Shown piece after piece: positions 47,001 to 55,977 of a stretch of 64,000 nucleotides of DNA. The position numbers were made by a program, and so were the translations under genes. Below the pieces are notes generated by a model. The model searched no databases. It worked only from the letters and a program-made list of their open reading frames with translations, and was not told the DNA's origin. Within the stretch, counting starts at the first letter, position 1. Every line of letters starts with the position of its first letter. This DNA comes from Patiria pectinifera (taxonomy: Eukaryota; Echinodermata; Asteroidea; Valvatida; Asterinidae), in the NCBI GenBank assembly GCA_029964075.1, contig CM057135.1, forward strand, positions 33,221,366-33,285,365, written 5' to 3'.

Positions 47001-50000
47001 AAATACCTTGAAAATGCACTCAAGTCTCCATAGACTTTGTACACAACCCAAAGAAGTGGCATATGGATACTACATGCTTTCCCAGGTAGCTTTCCTTGCA
47101 AACATTCAACCAACCAACAAATCAACCAACCGACAAACCAACAAACAAACAAACAGAATTCACATCAAAGTCTCAATCCTCGTCTCCATCCACAAATAGC
47201 TTCCGGTGGTGAATGAAGCACTCCCTAAGAAGCTCTTTACCCCCCTCCCCAAACTCACCAACCAACAACCGACAAACCAACCAACCAACCAATTGCCCAG
47301 CCAACCAACCAACCACTGACAAACAAACAGACTCACCTCTGAATCTCCATCCTCGTCGCCATCCACGAATCTCTTCCAGTGATAGCTGAAGCATTCCCCA
47401 AGCAGCTTGATCCCTCCTTCCTCCACGAGCCTGGCTCTCGGCTCGTCCTCGGCCGTGAGGTGACACAGCGCCGGCAGCAGAAGGCGCAGGAGGTCCGTGG
47501 AAGCAAAACTCCTCAGGCTCTGCTGCGGGATAGAGGCGGCGGCCGCAGCGTTGGCATGGCTTCTAGAGTTTGTCACCTCCTTGAAGGATTTGTCACTATT
47601 TAAAAAAAAAGGGAAGAACAACGTGGAATAATTAAAAGATATCAGATCACAAAATGCACATATCCACCAACATGGTGCTCAGGACTTTACGTCGTTATTC
47701 CCCCTTCTCCTCATGTCCCTACGGCATTCCAGAGACCATCCCATCTCCTTTAAGAGGTCATGCTGATTTGTCCTTGCTTATTTGTGTCATGATGGTACCT
47801 CAAACATAAAGAATTGTGTCTTGCAAAAGTATCCAGCATCTTCAACTTACACAACTTTGATGAGGAACGGTAAGAGCTGATAGACCTGCTCCTTGAGCGC
47901 TGTGGTCTCTTCAGCCAACCACACGCATAGGACTCTGACGGCTGCTACGACTAACGGCTGATCAGGCTGATGAGAAGAAAATTAGATGGGAGAATTATTG
48001 ACCCTCCGTATGAAATCAACAGTGAGAATTTAAAAGGTACCCATTTACACTCCTGAACAGAGAGAGGCAATTGTGGTAAAGTGTCTTGCCCAAGAACACA
48101 AGCTGAATGAAACTCAGTTCTTACATACCACTGTGCATGAGTCAGATATTACAATCATTCTAAATCACTCTAAACCAATACACTTCACATCACATCATGG
48201 TGTGTCACTATTTACACTCCTGGTCCGAGAGATATAATTATGGTTAATTGTATTGCCCAAGAACACAAGCACAATAAAATTCGGTTCTTGCATACCACTG
48301 CTCATGATTAAGACAAAACTATCGTTTTAAATCACTCTAAACTAATGTAACACGGTGCATGTAACATAACATCTATGTCAATTTATTACTCAATAAATTG
48401 CTTCAGTTGAAGTCAAGAAGCCTGCCTACTCACCCAGGACTCTTGATATTGAGCTCCTTGCAGGTAGAACATGACGGCACCGAATGCCCCTGTCATGGCC
48501 GTGTGGAGCTGAACCACCTGTCTGTCATCCAGGGCTAAGGGTGGACCACACGTCAGGTACTCGATACACTGCTCCAGGAGACTGAAGCAGGAGACGAGGA
48601 CTGACTCCTTGGAAGTTCTCTGAGAGGTGAGTAGAAGAATTAACAAATTTAAATAATGGAATAAAGGTGTGCTTGGGAGGTGTTAAACACTAGGTTTAAG
48701 ACTGGTTGGAGTCTGGAATGCTGATAATTATCATTTTGCTCATTGGCTTACTGTTATGTACTGACACACCAAATTACCAGAAAAAAGAACATTTAAGACA
48801 GCAAAATATCCAAAATTCTGGCAAATTTTGGTGCTGAAATAGCTGTAACATTGACGTTTCTGCCTGAAATGACACCACACTTTTGTCATGAATATGGAAA
48901 TTTACATTAGCATAAAAACCAAAAAGGCACCAAAATCCCCCTAAAAATGAAAATAAAATAAATGGGACACAAAGATGCATTTAAAGGATAGCTTAAAAAA
49001 ATTACATTACACGGGTCCTTTAAGATACAACTCAACGAACTCACATATTGGTGGTCGGGGCTTTCCAGTGCCATTCTAGTTTCCACGCAAGCCAGGTGGA
49101 TCAGCAAGAGAAGGAACTTCTTGTCCAGGCGATTGGGTCCGAGAGCCCAGCTCATGCCGTAGTGGCTGACCATGAGAGACGCCAGGCACAGGGCTGGGTC
49201 TCGTTGCTTCTCAGCTGTGGAAATATAAAAGTATCAAATTACTCCTCTTCTCACGCACTGTTCATCCTTGAATCACATTTCACAAGTTAACTTTAACCTT
49301 CAAATGGCTCATTCCATTGCTTGGCTAATGCGCAGAACTGGACGACAACTACTTACAAACTTTGCTCATGAGAATATCGCTGACTCCTCTGAATACGAGT
49401 GGGCTCCATTCCGACTGCTCCATAGGAACCTGCAGTGAAAACAGGGTACCAGTATGTAGGGGTGAAGCAACTTGGAAAACAGATGTGCAACTAACAAGAG
49501 CATAACAAAACAAAATGGCGTTAACTTTTTTGACAAAGCTTTTCGATATTCGAGACTTACTGAAGGGTAGGCAGACAGCAGTCGTGACAGAGTCTCACAC
49601 ACTTGGAACTTTGCCTCATCCTGTAGAACAAATACAGATATTCTTGTGAAATTATTTAAATGATATCACTAAAAGCTGAACTTAAGGCACTTTTCACACT
49701 AGACACATCTCGGGGTTGATGCAGGGGTTGACGCAGGGTTGGAAACATGCCGCGTTTCACACTTGATAATTTTCAACCCTAGCCAACCCGGAGATTGATT
49801 TTGCCCTGGGTCGAAATCAACCCTGCTCCAGACCAGGGTTGAGATTTTCAACCTGGGTTGAAATTCTCGCCAGGGTTCAAAACAGTAGTAACCTAGCGAA
49901 ATAAGCTCGATTTGCAATAAACACGTGACAAACGATGCAGGGTTTAACGCGGGGTTGAAAAATTTAAAAAGTCAACCCGGGGTGGCACTGGTGGTTCGCC

Positions 50001-52636
50001 CAGGGTCAAGTTCAACCCAGGTTGAGAGGCTCTAGTGTGAAAAGGCCTTATCTTGCCAACAAAGACTTGTTTACCCACCTGGCATTCCTTGAACTTGCTA
50101 GCCAGCTTGTAGAGTAACACATCCATGTGTGGCTTATTGAGTCTCCAGACATGCTGGCCGCAGTGGTGGAGTAATAACAGCAAAACCTGCTCAGCTCTAT
50201 CACAACCTAATGAAGAAAAAATTACAAAATCATAAAAAAAAAATTCAAGTTATTTTCGCAATATTCAAAATTCATTCACTTGTTCTTCCCTTACTTGCGA
50301 AAGTTGAAACATTGCTCAATTTAAGACCAAAAACCAATTTTTTTTTATCTTGATCAACTTTATAAAAAAAATAGCAATAAGAAAAAATATTCGAATCTAA
50401 CTTTGTCTTAATGACTTGGGAATATGTTATGGGCTTATTTGATTGAGAAATATTGACCATTTCACAAGTTCTCTTTCTAATTAAATACTCCGTGTTTAAA
50501 GTTGGTACATATTTTAAATTTATGGTAGGCAGTAAAAACTGATAAGACTGATAGTGGACATACCATAGAATGAGCCCTGCATCATCCCACACAACGCAGA
50601 GGTGACCTCCGGAGAGCACAGAACCTTCCTTGGAGAGTCCTCCATCGCCATGGTAACCAGTATCTGATAGGCATCGTCGATTGTCTGTTTCTCGTCATCC
50701 TCAACCGACGTCCTGATCAAAAAGTCAAATCAAAATATTCTGTAATTAGAATTTGATCAGTAAAAGCGTATTAACAGCTGTACAAAAATGCACCCGTTAA
50801 TTTCAAATCACTCAAATCAACTCAAATAACCAACAACAACAAAATGCTTTCATGAGGTCAATCAATGACCTTGAAAGGGCTCATTCCCTTAAGGAATGTC
50901 TGGAAAAATTCCATTTTCCACAACGCTTAAAAGTTTTTCTGGTGCAAATTTTCTTTTACCTCAACAAAACTTAAAATGATAAATGAACGTGCCTTTAATA
51001 TTGTTTTTTTTTTTTAATTGGATTGCTCTGCACTCTCAATGTCAACTCACCTAGCTCCCTGAATCACCTCGATCAAAACTGGTACTTTGTTGACCATCTG
51101 GGGGTGACTGACTAACTCTGGTGAGGTACTGAAGCAGCCAAGCAGCGTCACGGCCAGGCTGCGGTATGTACTGCTCTCCTTTTTATCCGGTTTTGCAGCT
51201 GGGGGGACAAAATAAAAGATAGTGGTAACAGTGTGGTTTAGGATCCTGAAAAATGTACAGAACAAAAAAGACTGTGCTGCTGAAATTGAAATTGGAGTCA
51301 GAAAAAAAGCTCTACCTGCTTTGAGCAGCCTGTTGATAAACCTAAAGCCCACGGCATCGAAGATTCGCTTTCTGGTTGCAGCGTCTGTATTCTCTGCCTG
51401 TACAATTTTCGCCACCTTTTGAATCAATGAAAATAAATAACATGAATGAAATACAGTAATTTAAAACCTGTAAATTGCAGTGTAATTTCAATATATCTTA
51501 TTGCAAAAGGTCAGTGCGTTAACTATGGGTTGAAATAGGATCCCACAAAATGGAATATTCTACTTTTACTCAGGTTTAGTAGTGTGTATTTATAATGGGT
51601 GTATTTATAAAGAGCACGTATCCACCAGTATTGGTGCTCAAGGCGCTACATCATTATTACCCCGGTCACTGGGCCAATGAAACATTCCAAATACCATCTC
51701 AGCTCGATGCTGCCATTTCGGCACAAAACAGCTAAAATCAACCACAATAACCATTTCTGCACTCACAGGTACTCATCTACTCCTGGGTGGGGAGAAGCAA
51801 TGAGCGACAAAGTGCCTTGCCCAAGGGCACAGGCACCATAGCCCCAGGCAGGACTCGAACCCACAACCTGCAGAATTACCCGCAGACCACGCATTCAATG
51901 CTCCAGACCACGAGGCCACTGCAGTCCACAGTAGCATTTGCAATTTAGTGCTTTGTGTTAATCATTTGGATAATAAAAAAGATCAACTTACAAGAAAAAA
52001 GGCAGTACTTTTGCAACAAAAAATGCTTTGAATAGAAATTTCAACGCATGTCCTGCCAAAACTTGGTCAATGGAATAGCTGCTTGCACACAAGCGTCTAT
52101 GATATTCGCGCTGATTAGGCGATTAATAATGCAAAAACAAGACTGCATCTTGACATCCAGATTCTGACCATTCAGCGGGCGCCTTTTATCAGGTCTTCCG
52201 TAACCCGTTTCGTAACCCAATCAACAGCTTAGTCCACATTTCAGATCGAAATGCCGTCACAGTTTCCAACATCGACTCTGATTGACTGGCGCGCTGGGTC
52301 GCATACAATTTGCATGCTAGTATCAGACGTTCGTAGCGTGGCTTTGCACACGTAAATGCCTGATCCTCCAACTGGCCTAAACTGAGGTGGGCACAAAATA
52401 TGGGAAAAACCACATAATTGGTCCCCCTGGATTTGGAACAGCTTCCCCTCAACCTATGTACAGGGATCCTAGCACCTCACCAGCAGCAGAGCAGCGAAGA
52501 CCTCCGTGTCGGAGCTGGCCCTCTCCAGCGCTTGCAGGCAAGTATCCACCCTCTCCGTGGGCTGTGGCAGGCCGTCTGAGCTGGCTGCACAGGCTTCCAT
52601 ATCTACATCATTTGTTTGAACTCCTTGTTGATCCAT
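44089..52636 (-). CDS. NCDN: Neurochondrin, 17 coding exons
   Basis: Exons, 5' to 3' on the minus strand: 52636-52481, 51415-51316, 51198-51051, 50712-50564, 50206-50079, 49620-49561, 49429-49357, 49214-49045, 48619-48434, 47966-47851, 47595-47337, 46740-46614, 45938-45855, 45496-45338, 45067-44969, 44405-44294 and 44140-44089. Total 2178 nt, 725 residues plus stop; mammalian neurochondrin is about 729. Diagnostic stretches are FAALLLV, RKRIFDAVGFRFINRLL, LLGCFSTSPELVSHPQMVNK, CVWLAEET, LLRLLLPALCHLTAED and YWADVNELWLLGIQ. The fold is all-helical and armadillo-like. Neurochondrin is a cytoplasmic protein linked in vertebrates to neurite outgrowth and receptor signalling; its role here is inferred. 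The start ATG has A at -3 and G at +4. The stop at 44089 rather than the in-frame TAA at 44290 is preferred because a clean donor (AG-GTAATAC) and a terminal exon ending KYKMEELSMSLQMDSR fit the family's C-terminus. Confidence 0.95.
44448..44746. mobile_element. Two-module fold-back element, copy 2, in an NCDN intron
   Basis: The left part (AAGGCGTCATCTGATGGGCG, then GATCACGTGCC) and the right end of module A (CCAATCAGATTACAAGGATT) are degenerate complements and match the termini of the copy at 46065. Module B follows after TATAAAACAAAT as a hairpin with arms at 44596-44650 and about 44695-44746. It is more diverged than the other two copies, hence older. Confidence 0.6.
46065..46582. mobile_element. 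Two-module fold-back element, copy 3, in an NCDN intron
   Basis: Module A is bounded by 35-bp arms pairing at 34 positions (TTATATAACTGACATACAGA onward at 46065-46099; complement at 46384-46418). Module B is the adjoining hairpin with 42-bp arms at 46444-46485 and 46521-46562 (38 pair), and its loop region contains CTCGGCTTCGCCTCGTG. Outer bases CAAATAT-GAGTGG extend the pairing to 46582. It ends 31 bp from coding exon 12 and nearly fills the intron. This is the best-preserved copy. Confidence 0.75.
46881..47078. mobile_element. AAAGAATGT MITE family, copy 2, in an NCDN intron
   Basis: It starts AAAGAATATGTTGCATCCTG and ends GGATACTACATGCTTT as approximate inverted repeats, with ATGCCACTT shared by both ends. 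The interior matches the reverse complement of 43365-43550. A fragment of the same family (CCCATAGATTTTGTACAAAT) is seen at 55855-55915. Confidence 0.65.
47100..47334 (-). repeat. CCAA microsatellites enclosing a partial copy of NCDN exon 11
   Basis: CAAC/CCAA arrays (47103-47155 and 47263-47330) flank about 90 bp whose minus-strand translation ELLRECFIHHRKLFVDGDED is clearly related to the exon 11 end (KLLGECFSYHWKRFVDGDED). This is a tandem duplication of the 3' part of exon 11 together with its donor region. It has no acceptor of its own in frame and ends at a stop, so it is probably not spliced into the mRNA. Confidence 0.7.
47650..47770 (-). repeat. SINE/LINE 3' tail fragment
   Basis: On the minus strand the sequence GAGCACCATGTTGGTGGATA followed by TGTGCATTTTGTGA resembles the 3' end of the SINE at 51597-51925 (CTTGAGCACCAATACTGGTG). 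Confidence 0.5.
48030..48320 (-). repeat. Two SINE central-domain copies in tandem
   Basis: GTGTCTTGCCCAAGAACACA (about 48079) and TGTATTGCCCAAGAACACAA (about 48250) are direct repeats about 170 bp apart, each preceded by a TTTACACTCCTG segment and followed by a GTTCTT(A/G)CATACCACTG segment. Both match the reverse complement of the domain at 37955-38065. Two insertions of one SINE family or an internal duplication would explain it. Confidence 0.55.
48720..49022. mobile_element. MITE family with TTAAAGGGTCC terminus, copy 2
   Basis: This is a close relative of 9703-9970 and ends ACGGGTCCTTTAA. The left terminus appears to be missing. It lies in an NCDN intron, ending 23 bp from the neighbouring exon. 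Confidence 0.65.
49685..50051. mobile_element. PIF/Harbinger-like MITE in an NCDN intron
   Basis: The termini AGGCACTTTTCACACTAGA and the complement of CTAGTGTGAAAAGGCC are inverted repeats, each next to TTA, matching the TWA target of PIF/Harbinger elements. The interior is rich in variants of GGGTTGA and its complement TCAACCC. It ends 28 bp from coding exon 5. Confidence 0.65.
51597..51925 (-). repeat. tRNA-derived SINE, near full length
   Basis: Read on the minus strand, a pol III A box (TGGCCTCGTGGTCTGGAGC) and B box (GGGTTCGAGTCC, 51851-51862) form a tRNA-like head. These are followed by a central domain (GTGCCCTTGGGCAAGGCACT, then CCACCCAGGAGTAGATGAGT) and a tail with GCCTTGAGCACC. 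It sits in NCDN intron 1. Parts of the same family occur at 37955, 47650 and 48030. Confidence 0.7.
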
Positions 52637-53228
52637 TCTAAAAATCAGTCTTGTCCCTTGAAATGAAAAAGAAGACAAAGTTAATAATGTGTTGACACTC
52701 AGAGAAAAAAAGCTCTGCTGAGTGGTATTTGGGCTAGTCTCTACAAATATCTCAATGTCCTTGGCTTGAGTTTATTTTGCCTATAAAATGAGATATATTC
52801 TGCGGATCTGGAACATGTATTCAGGCCTGACCAAACACACGTTTTAATCTCAACACATTCACCCCACAATTCAATGTTCTGCCAATTTTTTTAGCCTGCT
52901 CGCAACACTGAGTGACACTCAGTACAGTTTCTGCTGCAGATAACGTAGCAAATTGAAATTATAATAGAATAAATGGAATAAGAAGAAAGGAATGCACAGA
53001 CCTGCACAAAATGTTTCGTTTACATACAAGTGTGAAGTTGCCTTCTTTTGAAAATCTATATTTTCACAATATTATAAAAAATGTACCAAAAAACAGGAAA
53101 ATATCCTAAAGTAAAATCTGAATAAATATTATTTAAAATTATAAAAAAGTATCCAATGTCAGTATTCGCACAGCTAGAATAATACGTGAACTGGCTTTTA
53201 CTATTCCAGTTACCCCAGTTACGGAGTA

Positions 53229-53727
53229 ATTGCAGAATACCCCGCCACTCGGAAATACACCCCTAAAATCTCTGGCTACGAGGTTGGAATCACTGGAAAA
53301 GAAACAATTCAAGTCCATGCCAGCTACGCGGATACTGAGTGGGGGTCCATTATTTGAGAACGCAGCAACACAAAAGGATTGGGAGTTGCTGAAAAAATTG
53401 TAAGTCCAAACCAACCACCCTGTTGGCGGCTACGCGGATACGGAGTGGGAGTCCCATTGAATATGCTTGAGAACGAAGCAACACAAAAGGAATGGGAGTT
53501 GCTGAAAAAATTCGAAGTCCAAACCAACTACCCTGTTGCCGGCTACGCGGATACGGAGTGGGAGTGCAGTGGAGCATGACGCATAGTACATAAAGTAGCG
53601 CTGAGAAGGTTTATTGAGGCATGGAGGTGTGTTCCTCCCTCCATGATTGAGGGCAATCAACCGTCAGACCGTGACTCCGTAGCCGGCTACGAGGTGGATA
53701 GATTGAGTGGCGGGGTATTCTGCAATT
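53229..53727. mobile_element. Inverted-repeat element holding a 107-112-bp tandem repeat
   Basis: A perfect 22-bp inverted repeat (AATTGCAGAATACCCCGCCA plus CT at 53229-53250; complement at 53706-53727) encloses two complete tandem units, 53323-53429 (107 bp) and 53430-53541 (112 bp), plus partial units on both sides. Each unit starts GCTACGCGGATAC. It lies inside the first (5' UTR) intron proposed for NCDN. Small frames reading through it encode a repeated peptide by chance. Confidence 0.75.
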
Positions 53728-54700
53728 GTGCCAGGGCAATTGTGCCGAAGTAACAATTGAAATTGAACATGAACATGATTAATGGAGACATGTAGGGCCA
53801 CACGCACGAAGAGGCGAAGGATAGGCATTGATCGTGTTAACTGATTCACTAATTGAGTCATTGACAATCAGCGATCTGGCAGTGGCAATGTCTGGTGCAG
53901 TGGCAGGTGCCGGGTGATTGTCATTTATTTATTTACATGAGATCGTTGAGAACTCCGAATATCTGTCTGTTGAGAAAAGACATCACGATCCACGCAAACA
54001 CAGCAGCAAAAAACAGGAATATCATCGCAGAAGATAAACGATAGCAATCCATGGTTCACTGAAAATGATAGACCCCGGCAACTCCTCGATCCTAATGTCC
54101 TCCATGGACAAAGATACATCATAATCATGTCTTATTTAATACTCTGTTCACGCAACTAGGCCAGGTACGGTACGGTATGGTACATAGACCCACTGCTACT
54201 GGAAGACACTCAAATTTACGACTTGGCACCATGCTCTATTTTCCAGACTGGGCATGACCTTTGACTTGTTGAGACGATACCACTTCAAGTATAGGTAAAA
54301 GTGTAATAAAATTGAGTAAATTGTATATAAAACCAAAGCTCAAACGATCATCAATCTCAATAATATTACTTTGCATTGTAAAAATATATTATTTATCTAC
54401 AATAATAATGATTGCAGTGAAAAAAATGACGCATAATTTGTATTATTAATGCAAAATAATGTTACTTCTAACCTAAAAATCGCAGAATCGTGTCTAGACG
54501 CCGCTTGACATGCACTATTTAAGGCGCGCGCTTTTCGTACGCCAGTGTTGTGTGTGTACAGTCATGACAGCAATGACAATATAAATTTATCATTTGGGTT
54601 CATTTTCCTTCCAACATGATGTGTACGTACCTATGACATGTATGAAAGATCAGTTAAAAAGTATTTTCCTGTTTTTAGTTGGTTTTAACAAACTTAGTTA
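53728..54700. other. NCDN 5' intron and flank
   Basis: No coding exon is seen. The sequence is AT-rich with a GGTACGGTACGGTATGGTAC simple repeat near 54164. Confidence 0.45.
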
Positions 54701-54705
54701 CTTAC

Positions 54706-54800
54706 GCTTTGCCTTTTCAAGGGCGTTCTGCTGGATTTATTAAACCGATGGCGATCAGGCGATGCAACTGCAAGATTGAAGATGTGCACTGTCAATGTCA
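54706..54800 (-). other. NCDN: Candidate non-coding first exon of NCDN
   Basis: On the minus strand AAAGGCAAAGC is followed by a strong donor GTAAGTAAC at 54705-54697. The NCDN start codon lies just after an acceptor-like TGATTTTTAG near 52638. An untranslated first exon with its 3' end at 54706 would explain both signals. The transcription start is not located. Confidence 0.4.
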
Positions 54801-54810
54801 TGACTGTGTT

Positions 54811-55220
54811 TATCTAAACGTAACGCAGTGGCTATCGTTACGGCAGCCGTAACGCATTCCCATTTTCTATCGTTACGGTAGTACTGCAACTTTTATAAAA
54901 ACATGAGAAGAAAATATAAAATTAGAAGGAAAAAGTGAATTTGAGATTAGGACTTTATTTCCCTTTTTAAAAAAATCCTCCAAAGCCTCGGGTTAAAAAG
55001 GAAAAAAATTCGAGTGCAAAACTGAGATGCGAACCTGCAACTAAGCCTTACCTGCAACCTCGCGGTGCAAAATCCTACCCTCTATCGACTGAGCTGTCGC
55101 ACTGCTCGCTAAAACGTGGGGAAATAAACAATTATATACCTGCGTGCGTATCAAAAAAGTATCGTAGAGGGCGCTAAACAACGGCTGCCGTAACGATAGC
55201 CACTTCGTTATCTAAATGTA
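54811..55220. mobile_element. Terminal-inverted-repeat element with tRNA-like interior
   Basis: The arms ACG(C/A)AGTGGCTATCGTTACGG, continuing through CAGCCGT, pair at 27 of 28 positions (from 54823 and ending at 55208). The direct repeats TATCTAAACGTA and TATCTAAATGTA flank the unit (11 of 12 identical). On the minus strand at 55020-55112 there is a pol III-like A box (CAGCTCAGTCGATAGAG) and B box (GGTTCGCATCTC), suggesting a tRNA or SINE head carried inside. The superfamily is unknown. Confidence 0.65.
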
Positions 55221-55264
55221 TTTTACCCCGCCACTCAATCATCTATCCCATAATCCCACCTTGT

Positions 55265-55337
55265 CTTGAGTAACTCCAACTCCATCGCTCATGCCGAATT
55301 CCTGATGAGCATTGCATTGGAGCTGGAGTTATTCAAG
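55265..55337. ncRNA. 73-nt hairpin, possible structured RNA
   Basis: CTTGAGTAACTCCAACTCCA and TGGAGCTGGAGTTATTCAAG pair over 20 positions with one wobble and one mismatch. The loop itself contains GCTCAT and ATGAGC, which can also pair. The size and pairing resemble a microRNA precursor, but the hairpin lies in a cluster of transposon-like palindromes, so a MITE origin is at least as likely. Confidence 0.3.
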
Positions 55338-55356
55338 CTACATTTGGGATGTTGGA

Positions 55357-55497
55357 AGTCCCACTAACTGGGGCTCTAGAACTCCTTTTTTGACATTTGG
55401 GATGTTGGTCTGTCGTGCACGACAGACCACGACAGACCAACATCCCAAATGTCAAAAAAGGAGTTATAGCATGTCTAGCGCCCCAGTTAGTGGGACT
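55357..55497. repeat. Near-perfect 140-bp palindrome
   Basis: The inner arms at 55380-55417 and 55428-55465 are complementary at all 38 positions around a 10-bp spacer (CACGACAGAC). The outer arms at 55358-55373 and 55481-55496 are complementary at all 16. Unequal internal loops (6 and 15 nt) separate them. It is probably a recent fold-back element; no coding capacity. Confidence 0.85.
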
Positions 55498-55499
55498 AA

Positions 55500-55977
55500 C
55501 TAAGGCCTATCGTAAAAAAAAAATCCCCCAGAGCCGTGAATTAGAAAGAACAGGTGTTCAACTGGTGGCAGCGCTATCGACCGATAGCGTCATGATCGAC
55601 CGATATCGATGGCGCAGCGCGATCGACTGATCTTGCAGATCGACCGTCCTATCGCGTCTTACAACTTGTTGATTTATGATCCATCAATCAATTGTCCATC
55701 AATGTTGACAATTTTTTTCATTATTCCTCCAAAAGCTTCATGTCTATGACTATGCAATGAGTAGTACTAGTAGTCATGCGTGAACAGATGTACGTCAAAA
55801 TGTTAACCCACCCCTCCCACCAAAAAAACCCACCAGTTTTCTAGTAGAAAAGTTTCAGAAAATACTTTCAAAACTCCCATAGATTTTGTACAAATGATTG
55901 ACAAAGTAGCTTCCGACTATAAATTCATAATTTTGATTTTTCTTTTTTGCACGCAGGCTACAAACTTATATGACACC
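55500..55977. other. DDX11 upstream region
   Basis: It contains GATCGACCGATATCG-type repeats at 55570-55650, a MITE fragment at 55855-55915 and a polypyrimidine-AG acceptor (TTTTTTGCACGCAG) ending at 55956. The acceptor suggests that the DDX11 start exon is preceded by an untranslated exon that I could not place. Confidence 0.4.

Noticed and set aside
47160-47336. Extension of NCDN exon 11 through the CCAA repeats
   Set aside because: The exon has a clear GTGAGT donor at 47336 and the next exon joins in frame; read-through gives a repetitive tail unlike neurochondrin.
53323-53580. CRISPR-like repeat array
   Set aside because: The repeat units are contiguous 107-112-bp tandem copies without unique spacers, in a eukaryotic context and bounded by inverted termini.
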